DNA of 64,000 nucleotides from Atriophallophorus winterbourni (lineage: Eukaryota > Platyhelminthes > Trematoda > Plagiorchiida > Microphallidae), in NCBI GenBank assembly GCA_013407085.1, contig JACCGJ010019670.1:1-64000 (forward strand), given 5' to 3'. The number at the start of each line of letters is the position of its first letter. Position 1 is the first letter of the stretch. The notes beneath the pieces are model-generated. The model made no database searches. It had not been told where the DNA came from and was given only the letters and a program-made list of their open reading frames with translations. Made by a program: the position numbers and the translations under genes. Shown here piece after piece: positions 1-10,289 of the stretch.

Positions 1-313
1 CCAAGTGTCCGAGAGCTTTTCGGGAGTAAATTGAGCGCGGTGTCCGCTTGAGCTTCGTCCGCTGTTGGCGGACTTTCATCAGACGTCCCGTTGGTCAAAC
101 CCATACGCGGTGTACTTGTGTCCACTGGGCTGGACGGAGTAATGTTTATAATCTTTGGGGATGAGGTAGGACGATCTAGACGTACAATCCGTATTGTCTT
201 TTGACTCAGAGCAACACCATTTTGCTCGGAAATCGGGGAACGGATAGGCTCCTCAACGGATGATTTGACCTGAGCATTGTTGCTTGTTGTATCATCTGAA
301 TGGTACGACGCAT
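1..313 (-). CDS. Internal exon of an unrecognised host gene, running off the left edge
   Basis: Read on the minus strand, this stretch stays open for all 104 codons to the window edge. It starts directly after a splice acceptor (TTATATTCACAG). The encoded text is Ser/Thr/Pro/Asp-rich and looks disordered, with pieces such as DASYHSDDTTSNN, KTIRIVRLDRPTSSP and NITPSSPVDTSTPRM. The first codon is split: the upstream exon (ending at 498) gives G and this exon gives AT, making Asp, so the phase matches exactly. The joining intron would be 184 nt (314-497). I do not recognise the protein. The call rests on the open frame, a good acceptor and the matched phase; no domain supports it. Confidence 0.55.
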
Positions 314-497
314 CTGTGAATATAAACGGTAAAAGGGTCATTTATATCGATTGTCAGAGTGAAAATAGCTCAACAATACAACAAAATCGATGTGAACATA
401 AGGACCGAGAACGACAAGGTGGTCAATCACAATGGGCCACTAAACGGACAACCACAACGAACAGAACTGAAAAGCAACGGCACAATGTTCATCAAAC

Positions 498-825
498 CTG
501 AATACAACCGCGTGGGCGAAGAACCAACTGATCTTGATGTGCTTGCACCACGCTCTGAAGCATAAATCCCAATGGGCGCGAAGTAGTGAAACCAGGTGGA
601 AGATTTGTCAACCACACGCATGGAAGATTGCTTGAGCACATGGTGAACACTGGATAAACTAAACCGCGAGGATACACCCGTTGCGAAGGAAAATGGTCGA
701 TGAACGGTAATGCGGGGGATTTCGGCTTGTGGTGACATTGCCGAAACAATAGAGCGATGAAACCGAGTGCCCAGCTTAAGAGCTTCCAGATGTTTTGAGA
801 AAAGAAAATGAAGCCGCGTAAACAT
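498..825 (-). CDS. Upstream exon of the same unrecognised gene
   Basis: This minus-strand open frame ends at the donor TATTCAG/GTTTG with one leftover base, which joins in frame to the exon at 1-313. The text is Ser/Arg/His-rich (for example SSVHHVLKQSSMRVVDKSS and SVGSSPTRLYS) with no catalytic motif I know. The 5' limit is uncertain. An ATG sits at 823-825, but the frame stays open to a TAA near 880 and possible acceptors lie inside the ORF, so the true exon may begin anywhere from about 795 to 880. No similarity to the retroelements elsewhere in the window was seen, which favours a host gene. Confidence 0.45.
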
Positions 826-1625
826 AACTTGAATCTCTACGCATGGCTCAAAACGGTATCGACGGTGTTAAAAACGGTGGAGAGGTGAAAATAGACAGCG
901 AGTTTCCCGTGGTGCCTCCTTATCATAACAGTCTCACAACAATCATCCATTACACATCAATCTAGGTCAGAGTAATCTGACAGCAATTGGAATTATGTGC
1001 AGCCTTTTAAACTGTGTGACACTCTCTAATTTCAAGCATGTGATGATATCATACATATTCGTGTTAAACTAAAACCGGAAAATGCAATGTGGAATACGAT
1101 TATCACACAAACTGTAACTAGGCGGGACGAACGAAGCAACTTTTGAGGGATATCAGTTATCCCAGTGTGAGGCTAAGGCATTGTTGGCATCCTTTTTCGC
1201 AGAATGATTACTATCCGAAAGGATACTTGCTGCGAAGAGCACGCTGTTTTTCAAGCTGTGTGAATCCGATCTTCGTTCTGTGACGGCTGCTAGAACACTG
1301 ACACCAGTATCGTCAGTCACTGTAGTGGTGTCCCTGTATATCTTAGTCGCCTTTGACTTGATTAAAACAAGTCCACTTATTTCCCCATGGCATATCATGT
1401 AGGACTTATATGTTCACTCGATCGTACGACTTGAAAAAGAAACTGGCTTTGTTCGTGTACACGAATTTAAGAAGAATCCGTTTAACCACAATTCAACAAA
1501 ACTAAAGGTGAGAGAGAATGTCGCGCCATTTGTCCGTTCTTGTGGAATCACGCAATTAATGACGCCTGCTAAAGTGCTGAAGTAGTTTCTCAACCGGGGC
1601 ATTGGACACCTTCCAGGACTTTGCT

Positions 1626-1750
1626 GTATGGTATATATGAAAGCACAAGCCTGATCCAGGCAAAGTGCCGCACAGTCACAGACTGCACATGGGCTAAGAT
1701 ATTGTCAGGTTGCCCAGGGCTAGAAAGATATGAGGAAGAAAAAAGAACAG
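1626..1750 (+). repeat. hpSINE copy, 5' half
   Basis: It carries the 5' hallmark TATGAAAGCACAAGCCTG followed by three hairpin blocks: GCCTG/CAGGC, CAGTC/GACTG and CTGTCAGG/CCTAGACAG (the last altered here to GGGCTAGAAAG). It stops after the A-rich GAAGAAAAAAGAACAG linker, so the 3' half is missing. Confidence 0.85.
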
Positions 1751-1989
1751 AACTTTGCCGTACTAGTTAATGACCCAGTATTAATCCAACGGTTTGCTCA
1801 ACCACCTGGAAAGTTTGGTATTTGAGGAAGAAAGATCACGTTCCAAAGTTCTAAGTGGCTAGACTGTCAATTGACAGACTCAAGTGCTTGTGAAATTCAT
1901 GTGATGTAAACTTGAGTTTAAAGAGACAGAACTATTTCATTCGGGTAAAGGCAGTACTGCTTTGCGGGAGTGAATATTGGTCAGTCCAC

Positions 1990-2102
1990 GTATGCTATGA
2001 AAGCACAAGCCTGATTCGGGCAAAGTGACGCACAGTCAGAGAATGCACGTGGGCTAAGATACTGTCAGGTTGCCCAGGCCTAGACAGATATGAAAAAGGA
2101 AG
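1990..2102 (+). repeat. hpSINE copy, 5' half
   Basis: The same 5' module as at 1626, with substitutions in the first hairpin (GATTCGGGC). It ends at the A-rich linker. Confidence 0.8.
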
Positions 2103-2249
2103 ACGTTCAGCAACCGAAGGTTTTCGATCATCGTCGTGTGTGCTCATATAAAGCCATTTTCTTCTTCTGTATATGGTAGCAAAACCAAGCTTACAACTCC
2201 GCAGTCATGAGCCACGCCTTAGGAATCTACTATAAAAACCTTCTGAGAG

Positions 2250-2430
2250 CCATCGAGCGATATCCTTTCCGTTGGTTGGGACACGTCCAGCGATTGAAAT
2301 CTGAACGATTACCACGACGAACGACAAATGCGTCAGATTGGGTAGTCTTAGAAAGTAGTCGTTAGTATTCTGGCGACCTGCAAAGGCTCAACACTGGTCT
2401 GGCAAACGTTTGGCGGGCCCTCAGATTACA
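2250..2430 (+). pseudogene. Non-LTR reverse transcriptase C-terminal remnant
   Basis: A short plus-strand frame reads RYPFRWLGHVQRLKSERLPRR, the R-W-x-G-H-V-x-R-M-like block that closes many non-LTR reverse transcriptases. It lacks the catalytic domain and is broken on both sides. Confidence 0.5.
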
Positions 2431-2585
2431 GAAACGTCTACAACAGAGCACTCGAGGTGTGATGCCTCTAATATGATTTCCAATGCACGTTCACATTGGA
2501 AAAATTGACACAAAATTATGATGACAGGGGGAATACGGACATTGAGTGCTCGGGTATAGTACACATTATCCACAAATCTACAAAT

Positions 2586-2690
2586 AATTGTTGTTGTTGG
2601 CCTCTTTCGGTCGATGTCGACCATGGTCGAACATCGCTAGCGCATGAAGACTTCATGCTCTGCAACGTGTCAAACAGTCCGATCGGGGGT
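2586..2690 (-). repeat. 3' terminus of the FADDA-type LINE
   Basis: This matches, in reverse, the 3' end of the element at 45090-47700. Both have the GTT/AAC triplet tail, a GGCCTC-like block, the inverted repeat GGTCGA..TCGACC and a Met-His-rich stretch (CATGAA..TTCATG). No coding part is attached. Confidence 0.6.
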
Positions 2691-3240
2691 GAGGTGCAAG
2701 TGACAGAGAGGCATCAATGTAAAAGATGTAGCGTTTCCATTTCATTTTGAACTGCAGTGACTTATTACAAATATATAAACAAGGATGTGGAAGTAGATAC
2801 ATAGATAGATACGTGCAATCCATTTCAAACCAAACACAAGTTCGATTGGTACAAAATAAAATGATTGGTAAGCATAACAACTACTCACCTTTATTTAAAA
2901 CATCGCTACTGGAAGGACGTGGAGACTAAGAAGAAAAAAATGAAAAATACAATAATTAGAAAAACCTTTAATTAGAATTTCGTCTGATAATCCGCACTGA
3001 GTAAAAGTGCATTGAGGGCGTACCCTATTTAGACATGGACAGAGAAAATAGAGCAATCAATATCGAGCTGAGGTCAAGGACGTTTGGTAAAAGGATATGA
3101 TCGTATGTAGAAATGAAACACTGCAGATTATGTCATAACCGTGTGTGGTGAATATAGCCTAAAACTATTAAATTGCAGGGTAGCACCGATGCATGTCATA
3201 ACAGAAAGTGGATAATCTCAATTTTCTTTGCGAGAAGCAA
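2691..3240. other. No recognisable gene
   Basis: AT-rich sequence with short chance frames only. I see no splice-flanked coding stretch and no copy of the repeats named here. Confidence 0.5.
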
Positions 3241-3244
3241 GATG

Positions 3245-3400
3245 TAACCTGATTTTATTGTCTCCACCGGATAACGGCAAACAGTCGAAAATCGGTGGTG
3301 GTGTGTAAGTGATGGGGATGTGAGCACCACACAAAATGGAAGATGTAAACGCTTTGAGAACAGCAACACGATCAAACAGGTTTGCAATCGATCCGGAATC
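3245..3400 (+). repeat. Dispersed repeat shared with 57240-57300
   Basis: The blocks ACAAACAG(C/T)C, GGTGGTG(T)GTAAGTG and GGGGATGTGAGCA recur at 57245-57300 in the same order and orientation. Its class is unknown. Confidence 0.5.
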
Positions 3401-3759
3401 TAACTCCAATTTGATTAGCTACGAGTTTGTCGAGATGCTGTTGGCTTATCCCGGTTTGAAAAGATAAGTGAGTAGGTGGTAGGATCACAGACAGAAGCCG
3501 TTGCTCGTTTGCAAAAGATTAGCAACGGTAATCAATGTAGCGTCGGCTAGCTTTAACGATGATAATGGCAGCTGAGGGTAGTACGAATGAGACAATATAA
3601 ATGAAAATGAAATGATTACCGGGATTCTCATTAACGCCACAAAAGCAAAAATAGTAACACCGAGATTAATAAGCGGATTCGCAGAACAACTGCCATCTTG
3701 TTCCGTTTCATCTCTCGTGTCAGTGGTAATCGCAGGATGATTGTGAAGACGAAGATGAT

Positions 3760-4110
3760 GACGCAAAGCGTGCGTAGTAAATGCTTTATTGTACAGCAGT
3801 GAAACCTGGACCATCCACGGGAGACAAGAATCCAAGCGGTGCATGTGGCAGCATCACCTACGCTTGCTGGGTGATGTTGACAGAATAGAAAATGGTCGCA
3901 TTCCAAAAGATCTACTCTATTGTGATTTGAGGAAGTCGACCTTTGGGCAGACCGCACTTGCGGTTCTTGAAGTCTCACTTTAGAGCGTTCTCAGCAGCTA
4001 AACGTAGATCTCGCAATGAATGTACAACTCCCGCCGAGTACTGCTTATCGCTGTGACGGTTGGGGGAGAGATTGATTCTCGCGAATCGGACTGTTAAGTC
4101 AATTGAAGCA
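3760..4110 (+). pseudogene. FADDA-type LINE reverse transcriptase C-terminus, decayed
   Basis: The segments TALYCSSETWTIH, ENGRIPKDLLY and a terminal RDxFSRIGLL-like finger follow the same order as in the better copy at 46960-47600. The middle of the domain is deleted and the frame is broken several times. It has no catalytic box. Confidence 0.65.
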
Positions 4111-4510
4111 TGAAACTCGAATGCGCGTTTGATAATAGAAGTGGTCCACCAGAGGTACACTTACCACAGGCTCGGAAGCGATCGACAACGATGCCAACGA
4201 TGACCGTGCAGAGTCTCGTAGATACAGCGACCCGTAACGATCGGACTTGCGACTCGGTAGCAAATAACAATGGGTGTGCGCGATTTCCAACAAGGTGAAC
4301 GCCGACGCGAGACCCCCAATCGAATCAGTCCCCACGGTGCTATGCGTCACTGTGGGATCGGCGTACAAATTGGCGGGAGTGGGGATTGAGATGTGCCAAC
4401 ACATGCTAACTTCCAACCCGGAAATCAGTCGGCGGAGCAGCCAGACCAAGGCTTTGTATTGATTCCACGAGTCCACAGGCTAAATGGCAAAAGAAAATTA
4501 TCGTTTAGCG

Positions 4511-4756
4511 TATGTATGTATGTATGTATGAAAGCACAAGCCTGATCCAGGCAAAGTACAGTCAGAGACTGCACGTGGGCTAAGATAATGTCAGGTTGCC
4601 CAGGCCTAGACAGATATGAGGAAGAAAAAAGAACAGAAAATGGTAGTGAGACTCCAGTCTGTTTCAGCATGCAGCTCACTACCTCTAACCAATCAATTTA
4701 GCACGGTGTTAGCAGCACAGCACGAAGTAGTACACGATTGCACATCCGTGCATCCG
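4511..4756 (+). repeat. hpSINE, near full-length copy
   Basis: It begins in a (TATG)n run and contains the whole element: head hairpins, the A-rich linker, the long hairpin GGTAGTGAG..CTCACTACC, the block CAATCAATTTAGCACGGTGT and the terminal hairpin CACG..CGTG. A second copy follows almost immediately. Confidence 0.9.
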
Positions 4757-4763
4757 GGCAAAG

Positions 4764-4892
4764 TATGGTATAGTATGGTATGAAAGCACAAGCCTGATCC
4801 AGTCAACGTGCCACACAGTCAGAGACTGCACGTGGGCTGAGAAGCTGTCAGATGGTCCAGGCCTAGACAGAAACATAAAGGAAATAGAAATG
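4764..4892 (+). repeat. hpSINE copy, 5' half
   Basis: Preceded by a GTATGGTATAGTATGGTATG run and ending in the A-rich linker. It lies head-to-tail, a few bases downstream of the full copy at 4511. Confidence 0.85.
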
Positions 4893-5861
4893 GAAGACAT
4901 AAAACGTGTCGCTAGCGTACTATCAAACGTTCTTTCATTTTGATTGAATTCTTGATACGCTGATCGAAGCTTTCTAATTCAGAGGCATAGTTCAAATGAA
5001 TGGATGTCCAACAATGACATTTTGGATGGTCTGGATTTAATGTTTGATTTAAGGTTTGATCAGCAAGGACAGCCCATGAGAAACAAAACATTGGTAAACT
5101 CGAAGCGCCATTATGTACACAAGGTTGAAAAGATTGCAATGATTCTGAGCGGAATACTTTCACGCAACGTGCCATCACGAACTGAATGCATGTTCGTGCG
5201 GCTTTCGTTGGTACGTGCCATTGAAAGTTACTTTTCCTTACATGCAGACAAACAATCTAAAAATGACACAGCATACATGGTCCGTTGTGATCTGAGGTTG
5301 AGTCATATGGAACACGATGTTGAAAATGAGACCAGTGGACTGCAATGTTACAAACCTGAAGGATTTAATGAATATAACGATGAGTAGAGTTAACAAATGT
5401 AACTCGTGCCCGAGCGGTGAGCAGACGAAACAAAAGAGCGACTGTATCAACAAGACATTGTGATTTACAGCAACCAACATTACCCGATAACAATAATGAT
5501 TAACAGACCACAGAGAACAGATTATTGGGCAAGGGATGTTCGAATCGATTGAGAGCACGTGGTAGCCCTTCTGTTGTGTATAGCGTGCTGTCATTATCTA
5601 TTGATTTATTGTCAACTTGGCTTAATTCTTAAATAAATCACTACACGTATTGAACATTTTCAAACCCAGACCAATGTAACTGGTCAAAATGGTTCGAAAA
5701 TTTTCTATGCTCTACTTTGTTGGCAAATGTGTGTTCAGAATTATTGCACTACAAAGTGCACGGATGTTCACAGTACGGTTTTCGAGATGGAACTTACACA
5801 GCAGATAAAACCGCGACACAAAAGTCGATCTACGGAGGTTCTTGCAAGCAAATGTCAAAAA

Positions 5862-6066
5862 TAGCAAGCCTGATCCAGGCACAGTGCCGCACAGTCAAAG
5901 ACTGCACGTGGACCAGGTTGCCCAGGTTTAGACAGATATGGGGGGAAATGGTAATAGCAATGGCGGTGAGACTCCAGCAAGTATTCGCATGCAGGTGGCA
6001 AATCAATTTAGCACGGTGTTAGCTGTACAGCACAGAAGTGCTACCTGATTGTACATCCGTGCTAGC
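5862..6066 (+). repeat. hpSINE copy with internal deletion
   Basis: Head and tail modules are both present, but the stretch between GCACGTGG and CAGGTTGCCCAGG is shortened, removing the left arm of the third hairpin. Confidence 0.8.
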
Positions 6067-6119
6067 AAAGCTCCCATGTTGTAAATGAATTCGATCAAGG
6101 TGGAAGTACTTTGCTTTAC

Positions 6120-6225
6120 TTTTGTGCGACTATCTCCTCCTGGAGGATGAGTCGGCTTCAATGAATGGTCTTGGGAATTTGGGTAACAAGCGGCGTCCCC
6201 AGCACCACCTGGAGTGGGTGTCAAT
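6120..6225 (-). repeat. LINE 5' leader fragment, paired with 8570-8650
   Basis: In reverse this repeats the end of the leader-like block at 8110-8660: CCCAAGACC, GAAGCCGACTCATCCTCC and AGGAGGAGATAGT. It appears to be a dispersed non-coding retroelement leader. Confidence 0.5.
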
Positions 6226-6359
6226 TAATACATTTGTATAATCACTCCCTTGACAGGTGACCAATATTTCTCGAAACAACACCATGGTCCTCCTCATGAA
6301 GCACAGATATGGGTCCAGACAAAGTGCTGATAGTACCAGCCCTTACATGATGAGTGCAA

Positions 6360-6448
6360 ACAGCAGTATCTTAGCCCACGCGCAGTCTTTGACTGTGCGG
6401 CACTTTGCCTGGATCAGGTTTGTGCTTTCATACCATACCATAGTGCAA
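6360..6448 (-). repeat. hpSINE head, reverse orientation
   Basis: Reverse complement of the first two hairpins and the 5' end, finishing in TTTCATACCATACCA. It joins the dispersed repeat that follows at 6449. Confidence 0.85.
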
Positions 6449-6540
6449 ACAGCACGAAAGTGGTCGTGGGGTGTGTGTGATGGAACTGCATGCAAATACG
6501 GATTTTGTTCATGGCCATGGGTTTAAACTCATCTACAAGT
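6449..6540 (+). repeat. Dispersed repeat next to an hpSINE; second copy at 61045-61140
   Basis: The blocks AGCACGAAAGTGGTCGTGGG, GGAA(C/A)TGCATGCAAAT and CATGGGTTTAA recur at 61045-61140, again beside an hpSINE. Weaker pieces are at 6655-6720 and 47975-48020. No coding potential was seen. Confidence 0.55.
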
Positions 6541-7149
6541 GTTTAGGCATATGCGAGTAAGCAGGATGGTCGTACCAACCTTATCCAATGGTGGTTTACA
6601 AGCACTTTTTTTAACTATTGATGGCACGCAGATCATGATCGTACTGACCCCACCGAATGAGTGCAAACGGCATGAAACTGGTTGTGATGGAAATAAATAC
6701 CAATGAGTATCTTTGAAACATATAACTCTTTTGGAACACCGTTATACCGTCAGTGTCAGCATTATCAAATACACCAATCCTTAAACAAGTAGCGCTTGTA
6801 TGCCACTGTTGGATAAGGCTGGTACGACCAACCTATTCAATTAAATGTGTCGAAACACATGCTTAATAGGGTTAAACCCATAACCATGAACCAAAATATT
6901 CACCAATCCTTAGTTTAGATCTAAAGATAGGAGTTTTATTCCAACGGGAACATTGGGTTGTACAATTCGGCCTCGAAATGCGAGGGGCAATTGTCACAGT
7001 AACCACCCAAGTATACACTATTGCTAACTTGAAATTCTGACCAAATACGGAGCAGTGCTTTAGCGTTAGGTGTAACAAGAATTTTTTTGTCCAAGGGTCA
7101 AATATGAAGTACAAAGGAGTTGAAATATGGTACAAAATCACTGGTTTAA

Positions 7150-7377
7150 ACGAAAACCGCGTTTGTCAAACAGAGAGCACTGACCACGTCCTCAACGTGT
7201 TGTTGGGTGTCGTCAATCACGGTTCCAGTGGTAACGTTCATCAACCGAGAAAGCACCAAGTTTCGGTAGTTCTCCACCGCAAACAATGTAGGGAGCCGAT
7301 TGCGGGAAAAAATTCCCGGAATGTTGCCGGATTTGATGGATTTAGCGAGTTGTAGCAAATACCGCTCATCTTCGATG
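7150..7377 (-). CDS. Possible host exon, product unrecognised
   Basis: On the minus strand a strong acceptor (CTCTCATTTTGCAG) is followed by an open frame reading SIEDERYLLQLAKSIKSGN, then LPTLFAVENYRNLVLSRL and DDTQQHVEDVVSALCLTN. The composition is protein-like, with amphipathic leucine spacing and mixed charge. The first base would be the third base of a split codon. The downstream donor is not clear (GCG/GTTTTC at best), and the frame reaches a stop at 7146. It could belong to the same minus-strand gene as 1-825, but no linking exon was found. Confidence 0.35.
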
Positions 7378-8036
7378 CTGCAAAATGAGAGCGTCATGAA
7401 AATGGGTTGAAAATGAACAGAACAGCTGTGCCACATTATTGATTAAGGGCCAGAGTAAAATGTGAAAGTGGTAGACGATGAATTGCCGTCGTTGTGGTTA
7501 AGAGAAAGTGTCTGATCGGTTCTCAAGGACAGGTGAGTACTTAGGGATGACTGATCGGCGACCGACGCTTCGCATCGTAGAGGCGGAGTGATTCGGTGTA
7601 TTTGCGGTCCATCACAAAAAGCGGTTGACTCTTCGTGTCATCCAAATGTTCGAAATTAGACACACGTACACACAATATCACTGTCGAATAAACCCACAGG
7701 TGCTTAACGGTACAGTCCTATCTGTTCTTCATCGATTGACATCGATAATCGTGAATTTTTTGCCGCCTTCTCTATTCACGGGGTTAATAAAAGTAGTTAC
7801 TCGGGGCATGTGTGATCACGCAGACATTCAGTTAATTTGTGTGTCAATACGAGTTAGATTTCTTATTTATTTCGCAAACAATAAAGAGAATGCCCGTCAT
7901 CGAGAATCCTTTACAGCTCAGTTGTCATAATTGCTCTCAATTTTCGGGAATTAGACGATCTGAGAGCGAAAACGATTCCACGCAGTCTCGAAGACCGCGC
8001 AACGCCTAAATTGAGCTCAGACGAGTGAATTTAACC

Positions 8037-8087
8037 ATGTCGGTCAACGCCACGGCAATTACTATTGTCAATATTAGCAGTAATAAG
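8037..8087 (+). CDS. Possible short first coding exon
   Basis: An ATG in a fair context (TTAACCATGTCGG) opens 17 codons reading MSVNATAITIVNISSNK, which end at a clean donor AAG/GTAAGC. The upstream 100 bp is free of named repeats. No continuing exon was identified, so this may be chance. Confidence 0.2.
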
Positions 8088-8109
8088 GTAAGCTTTATTC
8101 TAGTGTACG

Positions 8110-8660
8110 GGGATGGCAGCGGGGATTAGCTCCCGCTATTTATAAAATGCACCCATATGGCAAGCGTCTCAAATAGCCTATGACAATCAAGTCCAGCTTC
8201 TGACCTGCACGAGTGGCTCCCCAAGCCCGGTGCAACTGCTTCTACCAACAGAAGAAGGGGTGAGGGCGAGTGACTGGTGCCTGAAAACCAGTTTGCTTCG
8301 GGCAGATAGAGCTCGTTAGCCTGGGAGGGCATTTCATCTAAGGGAAGGTAAACCCTGATTTTAAACCTCCGCTGCCTTGCGATATATTCAATCGCGGGAA
8401 AGGCTTGGAGAGAAAACCCTGAGAAAAATCTGAAGCAGAGTCCCGTAGACGGTTAGTTGGTGCCCACCACATCTTTCCTGCAACTCCCTGCTGCCTTGCA
8501 GGTCGCACTTGAATGTGCAAAGGCTAGAGAAGCTGGCTTGAACAAACGCCTAGTGGTGGTGGGGACGCCGCTTTGTACCCAAAATTCCCAAGACCCTTTA
8601 TTGAAGCCGACTCATCCTCCAGGAGGAGATAGTCTTACAAAAGTAATGTAAAGTACGGGA
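8110..8660 (+). repeat. Retroelement 5' leader-like block
   Basis: GC-richer than its surroundings, without a long frame. Its last 90 bp recur in reverse at 6120-6225. Phrases such as GGTGCCTGAAAACCAG and the paired CTGCCTTGC boxes suggest a structured non-coding leader of a LINE. The assignment is inferred from recurrence only. Confidence 0.4.
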
Positions 8661-8689
8661 ACAACCGCGATTGTTGGCTCAATTTCCCG

Positions 8690-8765
8690 TCGAGGCACTT
8701 GCTGTTGTTGGCCTCCTTCAGACGATATCGGCCATGAATGTGCATGACGATTATATACTCCACAT
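8690..8765 (-). repeat. 3' terminus of the FADDA-type LINE, diverged
   Basis: In reverse it resembles 2586-2690 and 47613-47700: TTGTTGGCCTC, a weakened inverted repeat GACGATATCGGCC, and CATGAATGTGCATGA. Confidence 0.45.
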
Positions 8766-9218
8766 GATTTCACACGACTATATGGTCTATAGTCTATTTC
8801 ACTGGACCATAGGTGTCGCTCGCTCGGTATCTATGCGATTTTTGCTTCACGCCTGTACTTCTCCATCTTTACACCATTGTTACAAAGTGGGTGACCTAGA
8901 GCAAGTTCGTCAAACTCGAAGGATTCATGTTTAGAACATGTACAGATCTTTTACAAACGTCTTTGTAATAGGGCCTACCCGAAGGCAGACTTTATAAAAT
9001 AGCACCTCCAATGGTACACCTAATGGAATACGACCGATTTTCGTTCTGTGGACATGACCCAAGCAGTGTGTGTGTAGTGTGGACGTATAGAGTGTAGGTA
9101 CGAGATGATATACGGTCAGGTTGTTCGAGCACTCAACAGAAATGCAACAAGACAACAAGGGTGACCTCCGTGGATTCCAATAGTACCGGGAATTAACGAT
9201 GCATCGCTATGCACAGTG

Positions 9219-9305
9219 TATGGTATGGTAAGATGGTATGAAAGCACAAGCCCGATCCAGGTAAAGTGCCGCACAGTCAGAGAGTGCACGTGGGCTAAGA
9301 TACAG
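9219..9305 (+). repeat. hpSINE head
   Basis: GTATGGTATG-type lead-in, the first two hairpins and CACGTGGGCTAAGATA. It is truncated before the third hairpin. Confidence 0.85.
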
Positions 9306-9329
9306 CGTATGCACACCCGACTGTGTGTG

Positions 9330-9478
9330 AAGCCGCAAGGAAGCAGTCATGCTGATGTCGCTCTACTCGTTCACGAAACATGTTTGAATGCATGTTCCAT
9401 TCGAGGTGTAGGCACCTCTGCCCAGTTTGTTTCTGCTTACTCTACTATAGAAGCCGTAGCTATTTAAGTCCCACCCTT
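9330..9478 (+). repeat. Dispersed repeat, second copy at 55397-55530
   Basis: The two copies share, in order, GCTCTACTCGTTC, TTGAATGCATGTTCCAT, GGTGTAGGCACCTC, GCTTACTC and CCGTAGCT(A/T)TTTAAGTCC. No frame is conserved between them. Confidence 0.65.
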
Positions 9479-10026
9479 CCCCATCTTTTAGGATTTTACT
9501 TTTTCGTGGTTGTATGGCAGTTAAGCATTCGGTACGCGCTACCGGTGTAATGCTGTCTGTGATGATGATGATGATGTGTGTGAATGTGCGCGGAATCACA
9601 GGTTTGCGGCTATGCAAAATATGCCGCAAGCCCTGGAACTACTGCAAAAGCCAGCATCATGTTATCGTTAAAAGAAGCTCCGGCCAAAGGCCATCAAGAA
9701 GTAGAAAGGAGTGGAATTATTGTCACATGAGAGTGGAGAACATTTTCCACGGTATTTGAAAAATGCGCGTAGAATGCATCCCATTGAAATCGCGTTATCC
9801 CCCTTATCATACATCCAAACGATAAATTTAAAGTGCACGTCCATTGGGTGTACGACCGCAGACTACCGCTAGACAACTGGGGAGGTATCAATCAGTAATT
9901 AAGTGAGACGAACTAAAAGTGGAATGAACTCCGCCAAGGACGGTCCCAAGCCCGTCCGAGAAAAGAGGAGGGCTGGGCTTAGGGCTAGCAACCCTATCCC
10001 GTAAAACCTAAATTGCTACGGAAACG

Positions 10027-10278
10027 ATGACAACAGATCCGTGGTTCGGTCGTGTCTGCAGGATGGATCCCAGTTCGCATACGAATGTAGCCATGCACTG
10101 GCATCCGCAAGGTAAACGAAAAAGGGAACGGCCCAAGGAAACTTGGCGCAGAACGTTGGAACGCGAACTACATGCACAAGGATTCACGATGCAGACGGCA
10201 AAGGAAGCAGCGACAGACCGGAACCACTGGCGTGAAGTTGTCTTCGCCTCATGTGCCACCCGGCACGGAGAGGACTGA
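10027..10278 (+). pseudogene. Non-LTR reverse transcriptase C-terminal fragment (GKRKRERPK type)
   Basis: An 83-codon frame reads FGRVCRMDPSSHTNVAMHW, then QGKRKRERPKETWRRTLERE and TDRNHWREVVFASCATRH. This is the terminal G-H-V-x-R-M, G-x-x-x-R-x-R-P-x-x-T-W-R and D-R-x-x-W-R series of a flatworm LINE. The catalytic part is absent. A reverse-oriented relative is at 63359-63640, so at least two copies of this terminal piece exist here. Confidence 0.7.
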
Positions 10279-10289
10279 AATGACCCAGC

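Noticed and set aside
3485..3978. Minus-strand ORFs of 119 and 115 codons with hydrophobic text
   Set aside because: They lie antisense to the decayed LINE reverse transcriptase remnant at 3760-4110, and most of the rest is unsupported.
4511..4756. hpSINE as a hammerhead or other self-cleaving ribozyme
   Set aside because: The CTGATGA and GAAA core elements are not present in the right order in the consensus; only GAAA near the 5' end is seen.
4511..4756. tRNA-derived SINE with A and B boxes
   Set aside because: TGGGCTAAGAT and GGTTGCCCAGGCC resemble the boxes only loosely, and the spacing is too short.
5004..5387. 127-codon plus-strand ORF (MSNNDILDGLDLMFDLRFD..)
   Set aside because: No motif, no family match and no flanking gene structure. 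ORFs of this length arise by chance in 64 kb, and several such shadows are present.
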